Shown here piece after piece: positions 50,368 through 62,081 of a stretch of DNA of 64,000 nt. The translations under genes were made by a program, and so were the position numbers. Each line of letters starts with the position of its first letter. Position 1 is the stretch's first letter. Location: positions 372,001 through 436,000 of the forward strand of contig JBCAMK010000005.1 in assembly GCA_038503065.1 (NCBI GenBank), given 5' to 3'. This stretch comes from Paragyromitra xinjiangensis (lineage: Eukaryota > Ascomycota > Pezizomycetes > Pezizales > Discinaceae). Under the pieces are notes generated by a model that saw only the letters and a list, made by a program, of their open reading frames with translations, was not told the origin of the DNA and made no database searches.

Positions 50368-51633
50368 TCACGCAACCCAGACATCTACGTCAACCAGCGT
50401 TCCAACTTCAAAAAACCGCGAAGCTATGTAGTTCCAATCCAATTTCTCTTGTGTGCTGTTGATTTTCACTCGAAACGCGCCTCCTGCAGCGGAGACGACA
50501 AGGGTGCGCACGGATAATCGAGACGAAAGCTTGCGGGAGGCCATAACCGCGCGGAGAAACCTCCGAAGAGATGGGATATTCGTCCTGTAGATTATCTCGC
50601 GAATTGGGTTCGAGCGGTGGAGGGGGCCATGGACCCTTATGGCCCACGCATAAAGATTTTGGGTCGGAGCTGTTGAAGTAGTTTCATTGTTTTTCCTCAG
50701 GTTACGAGCTTTCAACAAATGGTTGCCAGATGAGTGGTGAGAGTGCTGAAGGGTGACTTTGTGAGGCCTCTCCAACACAGGCGCGGCGGAGGATCCTGGG
50801 GTAGACGAGTAGTGGTTATGAGACTCGTTCAGTGATTGACCATCCACCACGGGTGATACACAACCATCAGGGCGCTGTTGATCACCAATGGTCTTATCGG
50901 GGGGAGGGACGTCTGATCTGTCAAGGCTGGCGAACAAGCCCCCAAGCCCAACATCTTCGCCAGATGTTGACAGGTGGGGTGGGGAGTGACCCCTTGACAC
51001 TCCAGTCGCTATACAATCTCCAGGACCGTTGCCGCTATCATGCCCCCCTCTAAGGTCACCACTCTTTTTCACAGGCAAAACTTCGCTTTCAGGTTGGGAA
51101 GGGTGCTTTTCTGGGATGTATAGTCCGTTGTCTTTCTTGGTTCTATCCCGCTTGGCGAGCTTGGCGTTGCGAATCTTTCTGGCAGTGTCATGACAGCGAG
51201 ACTTCACAAATTGGACAATCCTGTGGCGACGCAGCGTTAGCCGAAGAATCACGCCAGAGTAAATCATCAAGCTCCTAAGATAAAAGGCGTGTTCGTACTC
51301 ATCTCGATGCTTCTCTAAGGCTTTGCGCCCCTGGTTAGTCGATGTCCAAAATTTTTCCTCCAGGTCTCGACAAAAGAATTGATGGAACCAAAGATTCCAT
51401 TGCTCATCATCTTCCTCGGGGCCGGCAAGGCCAACGGCGTTCCTCGGCTTTTGTAGTTCCGCAGCGACGAATGCAATGAATTTCTTCCATTGCCCTTTCG
51501 AAAGATGAGCGCGATCACCTGTTGTTTTATATCTTTGGCCTGAAATACTACCGGGGGTTGTTTCTCCTATGCGGTGGGGAGCAAGTGTTACTTTCTGCAG
51601 CGTTGTAAGTGACTGGCGTTTTGTGGAACGAAC
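50368..51633 (-). CDS. Hypothetical protein, 421 open codons, 5' exon missing
   Basis: The frame is open from 51633 to the stop at 50368, but its first ATG is only at 51267. The 120 codons upstream are clearly protein-like (GQWKKFIAFVAAELQKPRN, EEDDEQWNLWFHQFF, REDE-type helices), so the real start probably lies in an upstream exon. TTTCAG (near 51534) and ACAACAG (near 51516) are possible acceptors. A basic region follows (RHRIVQFVKSRCHDTARKIR, KLAKRDRTKK), then a disordered middle. The folded C-terminal domain of about 95 residues begins LYAWAIRVHGP and ends VDVDVWVA. I do not recognise the family. It lies upstream of the 1,146-aa gene in the same orientation with about 2.2 kb between. If the ATG at 51267 is used, the product is 299 aa. 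Confidence 0.55.
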   Translation of the reverse strand, partial: VRSTKRQSLTTLQKVTLAPHRIGETTPGSISGQRYKTTGDRAHLSKGQWKKFIAFVAAELQKPRNAVGLAGPEEDDEQWNLWFHQFFCRDLEEKFWTSTNQGRKALEKHRDEYEHAFYLRSLMIYSGVILRLTLRRHRIVQFVKSRCHDTARKIRNAKLAKRDRTKKDNGLYIPEKHPSQPESEVLPVKKSGDLRGGHDSGNGPGDCIATGVSRGHSPPHLSTSGEDVGLGGLFASLDRSDVPPPDKTIGDQQRPDGCVSPVVDGQSLNESHNHYSSTPGSSAAPVLERPHKVTLQHSHHSSGNHLLKARNLRKNNETTSTAPTQNLYAWAIRVHGPLHRSNPIREIIYRTNIPSLRRFLRAVMASRKLSSRLSVRTLVVSAAGGAFRVKINSTQEKLDWNYIASRFFEVGTLVDVDVWVA

Positions 51634-52313
51634 TCAGCTCGTTGGAAGTTGTGGGCTGGGAAAATCTAGTCACCGAGGATAGAACAAAGAAATATGAGCG
51701 TAGTTCAGCAGGGTAACCCCAAGTTTCTGCCCTTTTCCTTATTTTATGTATATAGATGTACCATGACTTACACTTACACTTACACTTCTGGCCCTCCCGG
51801 GCTCCAGACGCACACTATTTACAAGATTGCCAGCTATCTAGAGCAAGTACACACATTTTCCATGCCTGCCTGTGGCCCCTGGCGCCCTCTGCTTAAGTGC
51901 AACAGCAGGGCTGCCTCTTTTCGCTGGGCCGCTGTTAGGAGACACCCCTATATACAAGATCTTATCGGAAAGGGACTGCTGATTTCTATGGATGGCAGCT
52001 ATGACGGGGATGAATTATGTTTGGGAGGGATATAGCTTTATGGGGGTAGATTAAACCCAAAGGGTAGATTAAACCAGATCTTAATCGTCAAGAGTAGATC
52101 AAACTTTTGCTTAAGAAATATGCATATTCCTATCCTGACATCTACCCACTCTTGCTGCCCTATCACTTTCAACCTCTAAAACGCCTAACGAATGATTTAA
52201 CGCCTTCCATTATTGATCGCGTTTGCCAACAATCAATTTTAATTCGGCGGATCCTTCTATAACCCGGTCAATGATATTCCGACCCGCAATGTGGATATGT
52301 GGTAAATAATTTC
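51634..52313. other. Intergenic with (ACTTAC)n tract
   Basis: A short (ACTTAC)n run lies at 51766-51787, inside a 113-codon frame (51694-52035) of uncertain status. No missing 5' exon for the neighbouring gene could be fixed here. Confidence 0.4.
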
Positions 52314-52541
52314 AAAAAAAATTGTAACCCGACTACCCCCTGGAAAGGTAGCTCTCCCAAGAGGCTAGCTAGACCTCCCATCCCTGGGTGGGGACTCGAA
52401 TTCGTGAGGATTCGAACCCCCCCCTCCCTAGGTATCAATCCCGAACGCATTATTAAGCCGTGTGCACCAGCCTTTCACGCATTCGGCCATTGGCCTAGGG
52501 TACTATCTTTTATTTCAAGGTCCTTATGAGCTGCTCCCTGC
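52314..52541 (-). mobile_element. tRNA(Ser/Leu)-like SINE, family 2, copy 2
   Basis: It has the same A box, B box, body and tail as 49466-49691, and the similarity continues past the tRNA head to about 52541. A T run (minus strand) lies at 52321-52314. Confidence 0.65.
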
Positions 52542-55393
52542 ATCTCTTGTTCGTCGACACAACCTCCTGTCTGCGATGACACCATCATGAATGGTTCTCG
52601 AATAGGAAACAACTTTTCTAATTTCTCTTTATCAAATACCGCTGCTCTGCTTCCCTCGCGCATGAGCCGAAGATGAGACTTAGGTTTTCCATTGCCTGGA
52701 TGCTTATCACAGGGATCGCATGCCAAGGAAGTTCTACCTATTATTTTCTACGTGGTATTTCATCGGTTCCGTTGAGATTTCATTATCAAATATCTTTGGC
52801 ATGGGCCCAGGAGCCGCTTGGAAGTACTTAGTGTTTCTAAAATATAGACATCGTATTATCTTACGTCAGGCTAACTGGACGGCTGGATCGGCTCTATCAG
52901 TGCGGTAACTCTTCAATGAGGTACAAACGTTCACTCCACGGGGTATCAGTGGTTTGTCAGGCCAAGCGTCAGTCTTCAAACATCCATTCATCTCTTATCC
53001 ACCAACTACGAGTTACTAATGTAATCGTCACAGAAAATTAGTTACTCGGACTACACTTCAAACTAGGTTGAAATAGTTACGCCCTCGAATGGATCGACCC
53101 GACTCTAGCCTAGTTCTAGGCTTAGCAAGCTCAGCGTTTAGCAGAAAGATTTAAAAAAGCCAAACCGGGCTTATAAGCTCGAGTCGAATATTGGACTTTG
53201 AAGCCAAACACTCCACCGTCGCTCCCTGAGTATCCGCAATGAAAGAGTTTGCGATGGACAGGACTATGGCTAGGACATGGAGGTTGGGAAACCGGTCGCA
53301 AGAGCCAACCTTGTCTCATTTACAACATATATGCATCGTGAGGCTCGAGCTCCAGCTCGAGCTTGAAAGAAAAAAATCGAACAGCTTCGGCTCGTGAGAC
53401 ATAAAGCTTCCTGTGTTCGAGCCACGAGCTCGAGCCAGTCAGGCTCGCCGACATTGCTAATAGTAACGTATTTCTACGACCCCATGTACGAAGATCTTTC
53501 TTCCACAGCCGACAGATCTTTGATAGATAGTAAACTGCGAGGAGCTACCTAGGTCTCATTGTATCTTTAGCTCAGGTGTTTTAGTGTTGCGAGTGGTGGA
53601 GGTATCTATTTTTATGCCAGGCGTAACAGCCGAAACTCTACCTACAAAGTACACGGGGCAAGTATAGCTCTCAACAGGCCACTAAGCACGATCTGATATT
53701 ACGGGAGCTGAAGTTGACATATCCGGATTTGCTTTAGGTAGTATCCATAGAAGACATTCATCGCTGCTACTTCCGAGCAAGCGCTAGGTCATCTTCACCC
53801 GAGCCCTCTCCACCATCACCTCAGTTCTACCGTGACACACTCAATAAATGTTCAATCAATTCGCAAGATATAGCAGACCCACAGGGGGGAAACATTCCCA
53901 ATATACATTTTGCTCAGCCGCTGACATATCGAGCAGTTGGGTCTGAAACTAATCTGTTGCAGAGCCAGTTCTCCCACCCTCATTATCCGTGAGACTATAA
54001 TTAACTTCCTACTTCATGACTACATGTATGTCTTGACGCAATTCTGGAACGTGAACTGCATGCATATTATCCGCAAAACTCACTTGCTGCTGTGTAGGTT
54101 CCTTGTTTTATTGGATTTTTGGCGAGCTATTCGGCCTTCGAGGAATACACCGATGTTTTAGACAGCAGAATTGTGTCGGAACTATCAAATAGTTTGATAC
54201 CGATTGCTTTGTGTGACACTAGAACATTGTTTTCCAGGAACAATAAGAGTGTTAGGGGAAATATGATGGCTATTGGTGTGCCAAATCCGACTACTTTTCA
54301 AGTTCTCAAGCAGGTATTGTATATTCAGCGCCCTATGCTCAACAAGGCTGCTTCGAAACCCCGGCGCGCTCTCCTTCAATGTTCTTTGAGCAGGTGACTG
54401 GTTGCGAGGCCTTTGGGATGGGGTGTGCAGATGGTTACTGACGAGATGGGAGGTGCGCGACCCAAGCCCCTCGCTCGATTGATGTTTTCTACCAAGACAG
54501 GTCGAGAAACCCCGAACGATAACTTCTTTATAATGGCAAACCCGCATGCACGCAACAACCGCTATCATTCAAGCAATCGAATCCCTAGCATCTAGTGATA
54601 GTAGATATTATTTTTTGGTATAAGAGTTCTATAAAAATTGGCTGTATATCTGTTCCACGTGAATATTGAGTCGTTATTGGCAATAGTAATACGAGTCTAA
54701 CTTTGCACCTTCAACGGAATTTGTGGTTCGATTACATTCGAGTATCCTCACGTGTTATTTTTGGTCCCGTGCACCCTTTTCGTGTCCTGATGGTGGGAGC
54801 GGGTATTTACTTAGTCCTTGGAGTCGTTGGCATGGGCAGTTGGGTCATTCGTTTAGAAAGTGCGGTCTAGGCTTTGAAGGATATTTTTATCGATCAAATT
54901 CTCTGCTTCTTGTGACGTGGAATGGAGGGAACGAGCCGATCACGTATTGGGTCGAAAAAATTGTTTGGATGCTTCTTTGCCCGCGGAAGCTCGCTCGCTC
55001 GAGAAGCGGAGAATCCGAAATTGCTGACTTTGCCTTGCTCATCAGGCAATTTGATCTCATAGCGGGTTGGCGCTGACTTACTCAATGGTTAATTGTGATT
55101 AGGTGTTTAGTGGTGTATATGCATGCACTGAGAGAGAGGCTAACGTTCTTCGTTTTTGTAGATGGGGGGGAGCTCGCCCATCCAGATTCAGAAGAGCAAG
55201 TAGTGTCTTAAGGAGCAGAGTAATACACCCAGCAGTATTACCCCGCCATAAACGTAAAATCTTTACTCTACACCTCTTTCACCTCCTTCAGCCCCTAGGT
55301 GGTACCCAAGATAGGAGAATAACCAAAATTTCGCAACGGGACTGTTGAAATCAATCTATAAAAGATAGATAGATCATCCTATTCCTTTTCTAG
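52542..55393. other. Intergenic, GAGCTCGAG-rich patch, no supported gene
   Basis: Positions 53339-53450 are rich in CTCGAGCT/AGCTCGAG units, including the perfect palindromic pair in CTCGAGCTCCAGCTCGAG. Frames at 54119-54397 and 54723-55076 have no splice, leader or motif support. Confidence 0.35.
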
Positions 55394-55581
55394 CAAAAAT
55401 TGTTCCCGACTTACCCCTAGAGGCCAGCACTCCCGGGAGGTTAGCTAGGCCGCCCTCCTGTGGAGGAATTCGAACCTGTAAGGATTCGAACTCCCCCCCC
55501 ACCCCGGATGCAATCCCGAGCGCATTATTAAGCTGTATGCATCCAGCCTTTCACGCATTCGGCCATCGGCCTTGGGTACTT
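55394..55581 (-). mobile_element. tRNA(Ser/Leu)-like SINE, family 2, diverged copy
   Basis: It has the same layout on the minus strand (TGGCCGAATGCG A box, GTTCGAATCC B box, T-rich tail) with many substitutions relative to the two copies at 49.5 and 52.3 kb, so it is an older insertion. Confidence 0.6.
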
Positions 55582-57471
55582 TTAGATCCTCCATTGCTTT
55601 ATTTAAGGTGATTTCGATTGTGATACCTACTAGAAAGGTCAAGAATGTAGTTCGACCAGATCTGCAACGTAACATGCTAAGCTCACATACTTTGATTTTA
55701 TTTTCAGTGGTCCATCGCACTGAGGTGTAATATCTCACACTGCTCTTGTTGTTGGCCTACTTCACAAAGCCGGGGCTTTGAGCACAGGAGTGGCAAGAAT
55801 GATGTGATCCATTATCGAACAACGCTCAGTAGCGTGAGCTCAAAGGCAGAAACGACACAGTCACATAATCCCTTGCCAGAAGCGATCACAGCCGTTAAAG
55901 ATACCCGTTGATCCTACACCTAGATCTAGCCGAAGGCAACTAATACAGAAGTCCCAGCTTTTACCATGTGCCGTCATAATCTTCAATCGGCACCCTACGT
56001 CTCACAAAACGCAACGTTCTATGGAGTCGCCACCAAAATTCACCTACGCACTTCATAGCCGAGAACCCGGATTTTCCGGAAAGGGATAGATTATCTATCA
56101 GCCCTATGTGCTGATACAACCAAACCGTAATTGTTAATATTTCTGTACCTCACAATGGGTTCTCGCTCTGTGAGCTCCTGAAAGAATATTTCAACAGTAG
56201 AAACGCGCAGCCATGACATGCGTAAGGAAAAATACGTAGCTCATACACGAGGCGAGAAAAGTAGCATAAGGGGTTCGATCAATGTGCATCATTATTTTAT
56301 TTCCCTTACTAAATCACAGAACTAGATCACTGGTCCATCTTCTCGAGGGTTCACGGGTTAACCCGTTCAATTCATCTCTGATCTCTAGCTGTTGACTGAC
56401 AGATAAAGCCATCCGAGAAATGATAGAACGTCTAAATTATTGAAATCAATCGGGGTAACTTCGATACAGCCTAGGAGTCGATGGTTACCATACGATAAAA
56501 CCTCAGTGTTCCGTGTAGATGTGCTGAGTAAAGCATTTCAAGAAATATAGTAAGGACTAAACAAACACAAGAACACTCTCCAACAAATCTCAGTTTTAAA
56601 TTGGGTTTGTTTATAAATGCCGCATCAACTATATACAACAGCCGCCCACTCTTCATGATCACAGCCGATGCAGATGTTTGACTCCTTGCGTCCCCCGCAC
56701 GATATGGTGAACCACTAACCAAGTACTTTGGGATAAAAGAAAACGAGATCGGTCTGGACTTATGTGAGGACACGCCATGTCCTTCCGACTCAAAACTACT
56801 ATATTCTTCTGTTTGGGTGATATACCATGATTCTATTCCTATCAGGTTCGCACAGTAATGCCATACTAGATCGTGCCAAATCATTCTTATATCACGAGTA
56901 GATTAGAGTACAATACCTGGGGCTTGAACCTGTAGTCGCTCCAGTTACATGTAGATGCACACATCAGTAAAATTGATGTTGACTTCTTTTTGATTGATTC
57001 CTATTCGTCCTCCACTAGACATCGCCTGGATCATGTTAAACTAGAACCTTCACAACAAGCTGGTTCCAAACACTGACGACCATGACGTAGAGTATATTCC
57101 AAAACATCTCCCCGTGTCAATGCTCGAATCTCAGTCTCCGACTGGAACGTTTGCTAACTAATGAAAGGATACAAAGCTAACGAAAGGAAGGACCAATTTT
57201 ACCTGTATCGTTCGCAGAGTGCACTCAGTCTGGTAAGAGATTAAATGATGGTTAGACACAGGTTAAATCGGTCTGGTCATAGTTTTTAGAGCCCCCTTAA
57301 TACGTCGGCTCGAATCAGAAGAATTTTCTCCCTATTTCAGTACACCCTTCCATCACCCATCTTACACTTTTTCATTCCTTTCAACTGACTCCCACAACCG
57401 TCTCTGTTCTTTTCACCAACACCACTCACAATTAACCCTTTCTTAAACAACTTTAACCTTCAAAAATTATC
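55582..57471. other. Intergenic and CT-rich leader
   Basis: No supported gene to about 57300. The last 150 bp (57330-57471) are rich in C/T tracts and CAAC motifs, typical of a fungal 5' leader for the gene at 57472. Confidence 0.4.
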
Positions 57472-57912
57472 ATGGCCAAGGACGAGGGCAGTTGGACTGA
57501 GGAGATAAGCAGTTGGATATGCTGTTACCGTCGTACCCGGTATTTCACTATCTTCCTCAATTCATGTCACCTCGCGTCGTACTAACTCCTTCTTAGCAAA
57601 CCAACAATTGGGCAGCCTCGACTCACGATGACCTCGAATTCCCAGCTCGCGATGTATCTTACCACCCCCAGCGTTGTATCCGGAAATACTGCCTTTAGAT
57701 CGATAGTGGTCCCGACTGGGGGTTCCCCAATCGCACAAAAAACTGAGAATGTTATCGAATATCATGCTCGGGCCGAGTCTGTACCTGAAGGACACCCTCT
57801 GGGACGGAAGGGCACAGCCAATCATCCCGAAGAAAAAAACGCTCAAGGCGCTAGTCCCGATGACAGTGCAGCAGTCGATCACGCTCACGATTCTGCTGCC
57901 GCTGCAAAATAA
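57472..57912 (+). CDS. Hypothetical small protein, two exons, 127 aa
   Basis: Model join(57472..57539,57597..57912). The intron is 57 bp (57540-57596), with a perfect TACTAAC branch point 13 nt before TTAG. Exon 1 (MAKDEGSWTEEISSWICCYR) joins in frame to exon 2 (KPTIGQPRLTMTSNSQLAMY...). The C-terminal half is polar (EGHPLGRKGTANHPEEKN) and ends in an Ala run. There is no signal peptide and no recognised domain. A strong CT-rich leader and the ideal branch point support the model. The donor (GTATTT) is the weakest part. Confidence 0.55.
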
Positions 57913-59142
57913 TTCATCCTTTCAGCAACTCATACTAGGGATAAACGGTAAAGTTTTCGGTTGGTATGTCCTTCACTAGTGTAACGTCTGATGAGGTATG
58001 AGCCTTTGGAGCTTTGCTAACGTGTCACAACTTCCACATGAGGCAATTCAGATACTGAGTAATCTGGTGTTGGCATCACTAAACACTTTAATTGGGTACA
58101 ACCTTCTGCCCTCGTAATTCTTTTTCACTTCTCGTGCTGTTACAGTGTAGTCAGGGAAACATAATTTTTATGCTACGGTGCAGTTAATGTTCTTGTCTAT
58201 TTAAATTTAATAGCCGTGGGCGTTTATCATTCATCAAGGTGACCGGACAACTATATATGGTCGACTCGGACTGCTACCCTTACCCACAGTCTTCGCATCT
58301 GATCCGTCGAATATCTTTGAAGTTTTTACTTAGTTAGACTATTGACCAGAGTAAAACACAACGGGCTAGATTTAATTGAAACCAACATTCACCCCGTGAG
58401 TTAAAGTGTAGAAACAAAGACATCTGTAGCGGCAAGTAAGAAGTCGTAATCTTGTGCCCATCATGCCATTTTTCGAATAACCCGGTATCTTGGAATCCTA
58501 ATGCTCTTGAAGCCATTATGAGTACGAAACCTAGCATCACGCTCGCATGACCAACTGGTGATAGTGTGTATGTAAGTACAAGCGATGAATGCTCCACTGA
58601 CTGAATTGTAACGAGTCTTCTGTTCGGTTTCTGCACGGAAACCAAAGGCATTCATTTATAGCCAGAATCGGTAGCGCACGGAATGAACGAAATCGTCGTT
58701 TCCAGCGAAGTTTTTGTATTGTAGTAACTGCAGTGATTTCTTACCGATGAGGCGCTAGATATCGTGATGGCTCAGGTTTAGCTCGAACCTCACACTTGCT
58801 CTAGTGACATACCTTTTTCAATCCGGATGTCTAAGTAATGCAAAAAATCCTAAGAAGTACTGGGATCTCGCGTAAGTAATAGTACTAGTAGAGTAATTTT
58901 AGATGCAACTCCTGCAATCGAATCAGTGCACCCACCAAGTTCCACAACCACAGGTACGAACGCCAATAACAACAGTGTACAAACAGTTCTGTTTTCTCTT
59001 GCTCCTTCTCTTCTTCCTTCACAACCACTTCAACTTCTACTGCGTCAACTGTTTACGCCTCCCTCAATCTGTACCTCACAACCGCTGAACAAATACGACT
59101 TCGAAAAATTCTACACTTCTTCCGATTCGACTTTATCAAGCA
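57913..59142. other. Intergenic and leader of B1
   Basis: No supported gene is present. Positions 58980-59142 are CT-rich and probably form the B1 leader. Confidence 0.4.
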
Positions 59143-60225
59143 ATGAGTGCTAATCACGTTTTCCCTCAACTTCTTTCGATGACTACGACTAGCCCTCTTA
59201 ACCACTTCGTGCTCCGTCCCATGAGTATTGATATGGAACTTGCGTCCAACACTCCGTCTTCTATCTTAGCTAAGCTAAGAAGTACCATTTTGTGGCAACT
59301 GGGGCCAGAACTTACCAAAGGGCAACTCAGTAAAGCGGGACAGCCAAGCGGTAAGTATTGAACATAATAAGAAGTTGATTTATGCTTATGATGATCAGGA
59401 GTTACGAAGCCGACCGTGAAAACCGTCAAACAGATCAAGAACAAGGCAGCGTCATCCGTGAAGGATATAAAAATGGCAGGAACCAATGACAATGCTTCTG
59501 TGGCGCCAAACGTCGAGTTGGTCGGGAGTGGTACGAAATATTGTTTCACTTAATATCAAGTGTCTGTACTAATGGATGAGTGGAAAATAGGAGAGCAAGT
59601 AGCTTCTGAACCCATGGACTGTACCACCACGTGTACTTCTCTCACTGCGGTCAATGGACCTGCTTCCCCCGCGACCCCAAAACGCAAGACAAACACGAAG
59701 AAGTCCCCGTCTGCCATGAAGAGCGGTCGCCTTGTTATGTCCGCAAAACCGCACGGTAAGTTTCCTTCATTAGTCTTTCCTGGACTTCGCTGACAGTGCA
59801 CTTTCATAGGTATTACGAAGCGTGTGGCTAGCATTTCCAATATGAAAACAATAGTGCATAGCACTGCGGCAAAAGATAGATCCAGCAGCAACTCGGCACT
59901 GGTAATGTTGATCCAAATGGCAACAGCCGCCATGGAGTCTTCGTCGGACTCCAGCGAGAAAATGGAGATAGACCAGCCGGCAAAACGCCCGGTCTTTGAT
60001 AGTGATGGTGGTATGGTTTTCCACTGCTATGAATGCTATCTCATCGTTGCTCACTAGAATACAGATACTACGATGACCGGAAAAGGTACCGGTGGAAAGG
60101 TCTGCGCCAATCCAAGTAGCGGGCCCGCGTTGCTGGGCATCAGCACTACAGCATTCCTTGGTATTGATACAGTCATGATTGACGCGGGGTGCCAGAGCAA
60201 TCTGGCAAATGGACCAATTCTTTGA
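59143..60225 (+). CDS. Gene B1: five-exon protein, 288 aa, all introns phase 1
   Basis: Model join(59143..59350,59399..59530,59591..59755,59810..60010,60065..60225). The introns are 48, 60, 54 and 54 bp, each falling after the first base of a Gly or Asp codon, with TACTAAT, CTGAC or CTCAC branch points. The middle exons are therefore symmetrical units. Exons 1 and 3 end in similar motifs (AGQPSG, SAKPHG), and exons 2 and 4 begin alike (VTKPTVK, ITKRVAS), so an exon pair seems to have been duplicated inside the gene. The protein is Ser/Thr/Lys-rich with short hydrophobic patches and no signal peptide or known domain. Exon 5 ends GIDTVMIDAGCQSNLANGPI. Against B2 it lacks about 65 in-frame codons between IDA and GCQ. 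An AATAAA signal follows at 60424. Function unknown. Confidence 0.6.
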
Positions 60226-60915
60226 TTGTATCAGGACAGGCTTCGTGCCAAGGGTTTGTCGTACCAAAGCCACGACATGAAGGGGGAAAAGCGGGCATAT
60301 GTTTGACAAATGCAAACTATGGTTAGGGGGAAATTGAAGATGATAAAAATAGTGGGAGTGATCCATCGGTGGAGGGTGGTTTGTTAAAAGTTAGTTGATT
60401 TTTTTTCTTTTTTTATCTCTTTTAATAAATTCTCTTTAAAATATAAGGTATCTTTTATATATCGCACGTGCAACCTTAGACCTCGACCACCTTCTCTGGA
60501 CCGATATTCTAACATCCACAACCAACGAACTCCCCCAGGGAAAGTTAAATAGCCAGAGGTCATAGTATCGAAACTCATTAGCCCTTTGTAGAACGGACAA
60601 GTAGTGGTTGTGATGGAATAAAACTTCAATTTTGAGCAAAATGAAACGTTTCAAAGGGTACTGTGGGCATGATAAGATGTACGCAGGGAGAACCCATATC
60701 ATATACCTCTCTTAGGGGCAAATTGATGTGAAAGAGCAAATTGAGAGCATCATTTAGATAAGGAAATCTCCTAGAACAATCGATAGTGAATATATCAAAG
60801 GTAGAAAGTCTCGGTTAGCGGAGAGGCTGATTTTGGCGAGGCTCTGGGGAAACTTGTAAGACAGAAGTGTTCCACGCACGGAAATGATTGGTTTAAGTTT
60901 AAGAATGTATGCGCC
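60226..60915. other. 3' flank of B1, duplicated after B2
   Basis: Positions 60226-60450 match 62082-62310 (ACATGAAGGGGGAAA, GTGATCCAT, GGAGGGTGGTT, AATAAATTCTCTTTAAA), showing that the duplicated unit includes the 3' flank. No gene is seen in the remainder. Confidence 0.5.
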
Positions 60916-61072
60916 ATATGGCGGATCCGTTGTGTGGCAGACAGGGGTACTTTTAGCACAGGGACACAATATTCCTGAGCTGCACCACCAGCGGATATTG
61001 TGTCCCTCAACTAAAAAAAAACACCCTTGTCTGCTACACACCGGATCCGCCACATGATGGGTTTTCACTGTA
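60916..61072. mobile_element. Foldback element resembling a pogo/Fot1-type MITE
   Basis: The arms are about 60 bp (60916-60975 and 60992-61067) and pair as GGCGGATCCG..TGTGT..CAGACA..GGGACACAATATTCC, around a loop of about 16 bp. The right end reads, on the minus strand, TA followed by CAGTGAAAACCC. A CAGT terminus next to TA is typical of pogo/Tc1-mariner relatives, which duplicate TA. The left outer end is diverged. It is non-coding and too short for a transposase. Confidence 0.55.
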
Positions 61073-61202
61073 CTCTATACAAGTCAAAAAATGAAACTTT
61101 TATTACAACGACCTCTTTAGCGACCTCGTCCAAGGCACCGAAACATTCCCTCGCGATACCAAAGATCTAGAAAGACACTTTCTGGAGTGAAAATTACCAT
61201 AG

Positions 61203-62081
61203 GAAGAATTAGTCTAAGTGCCCCCCCCAGAGTACCAAAGCGTCAGATACAGGCCAAGAGATCGCCTCGTACCGCAAAGGCGAGCCTTATGGTTACCTCC
61301 GCGAAGCCGCAGGGTATGTCACTTTCATCGCTCTTGCCTCGACCCCTCTGACGTAGCACTTTTACAGGAGTTACTAAACGTTTGCCCCGAAATGCTACGG
61401 CAAAACTCAGACAAAATAGCGCTTCGACGACGGCTATTTGATGCGGGTAGCAGCGGCTGCTATGAAGTCATCGGCGGAATTATGTGTAGAGGTGATGGAG
61501 TTGGATAAACCAGTGACACCGACACTCACCCTACAGTCACCCCCAAAAGGGACACGGGAAACAAAAGGACTAGCAAGACGGTAGGTACTGGATAAAGACG
61601 GAGGTAGGAGTTTTCTTTGCTAAAGATGTTATCTAGCCGTTACTCACTGAAATATAGTTGTTATGATGAGTGGGAGTAAATTATCAAGACAGAGAGGAAA
61701 TGTGCATACCGAAGCTACACGAATACGACTGGCAAAAATAGCTATACCAATAGAAGTGACGCACCCAGGTACATGGGCATCAATACCACGGGCATCGACA
61801 CGGTTATGATCGATGCAAGGCGCCTCCTGAGCTCGAACAATCTCTCAAACCATTCTTCTACGACTGCCATGAAAAGCGGGAGGCCAGCAAACAGTCCAAT
61901 AGCCAACCTTATAATGGGTGATGCACCACTGGTGCTTGATCCCAGAACGCCGTGCAAAAGCCCTTTGGGGAAACTTGTCATGAGCGGCCTGCTACGGCAG
62001 GCGCCATTTATCACCAAGGGAACGCCGCCTAGGCCTTTGCTGGGGTGCCAGGGAAATCTTGCAGATGGACCGATCCTTTGA
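61203..62081 (+). pseudogene. Gene B2: decayed tandem copy of B1
   Basis: The equivalent of B1 exon 3 is 61203-61313 (ending SAKPQG) and the intron is 61314-61367. Exon 4 starts VTKRLPRNATAK and hits TGA after about 23 codons. The B1-like MATAAMESS region continues in another frame (VAAAAMKSSAELCVEVMELD). The next intron ends at 61657. The last exon is again frameshifted until GINTTGIDTVMIDARRLL and runs to the stop at 62079-62081 (GNLADGPIL). It keeps about 65 codons missing from B1 exon 5, including internal KSGRPANS and KSPLGKLVMSG motifs that resemble exon 3. Counterparts of B1 exons 1-2 were not found upstream. Confidence 0.6.

Noticed and set aside
59166..59549. Minus-strand frames at 59166-59549 and 59770-60366
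   Set aside because: They oppose the B1 exons, and the 60-kb frame crosses B1 introns without keeping protein character.
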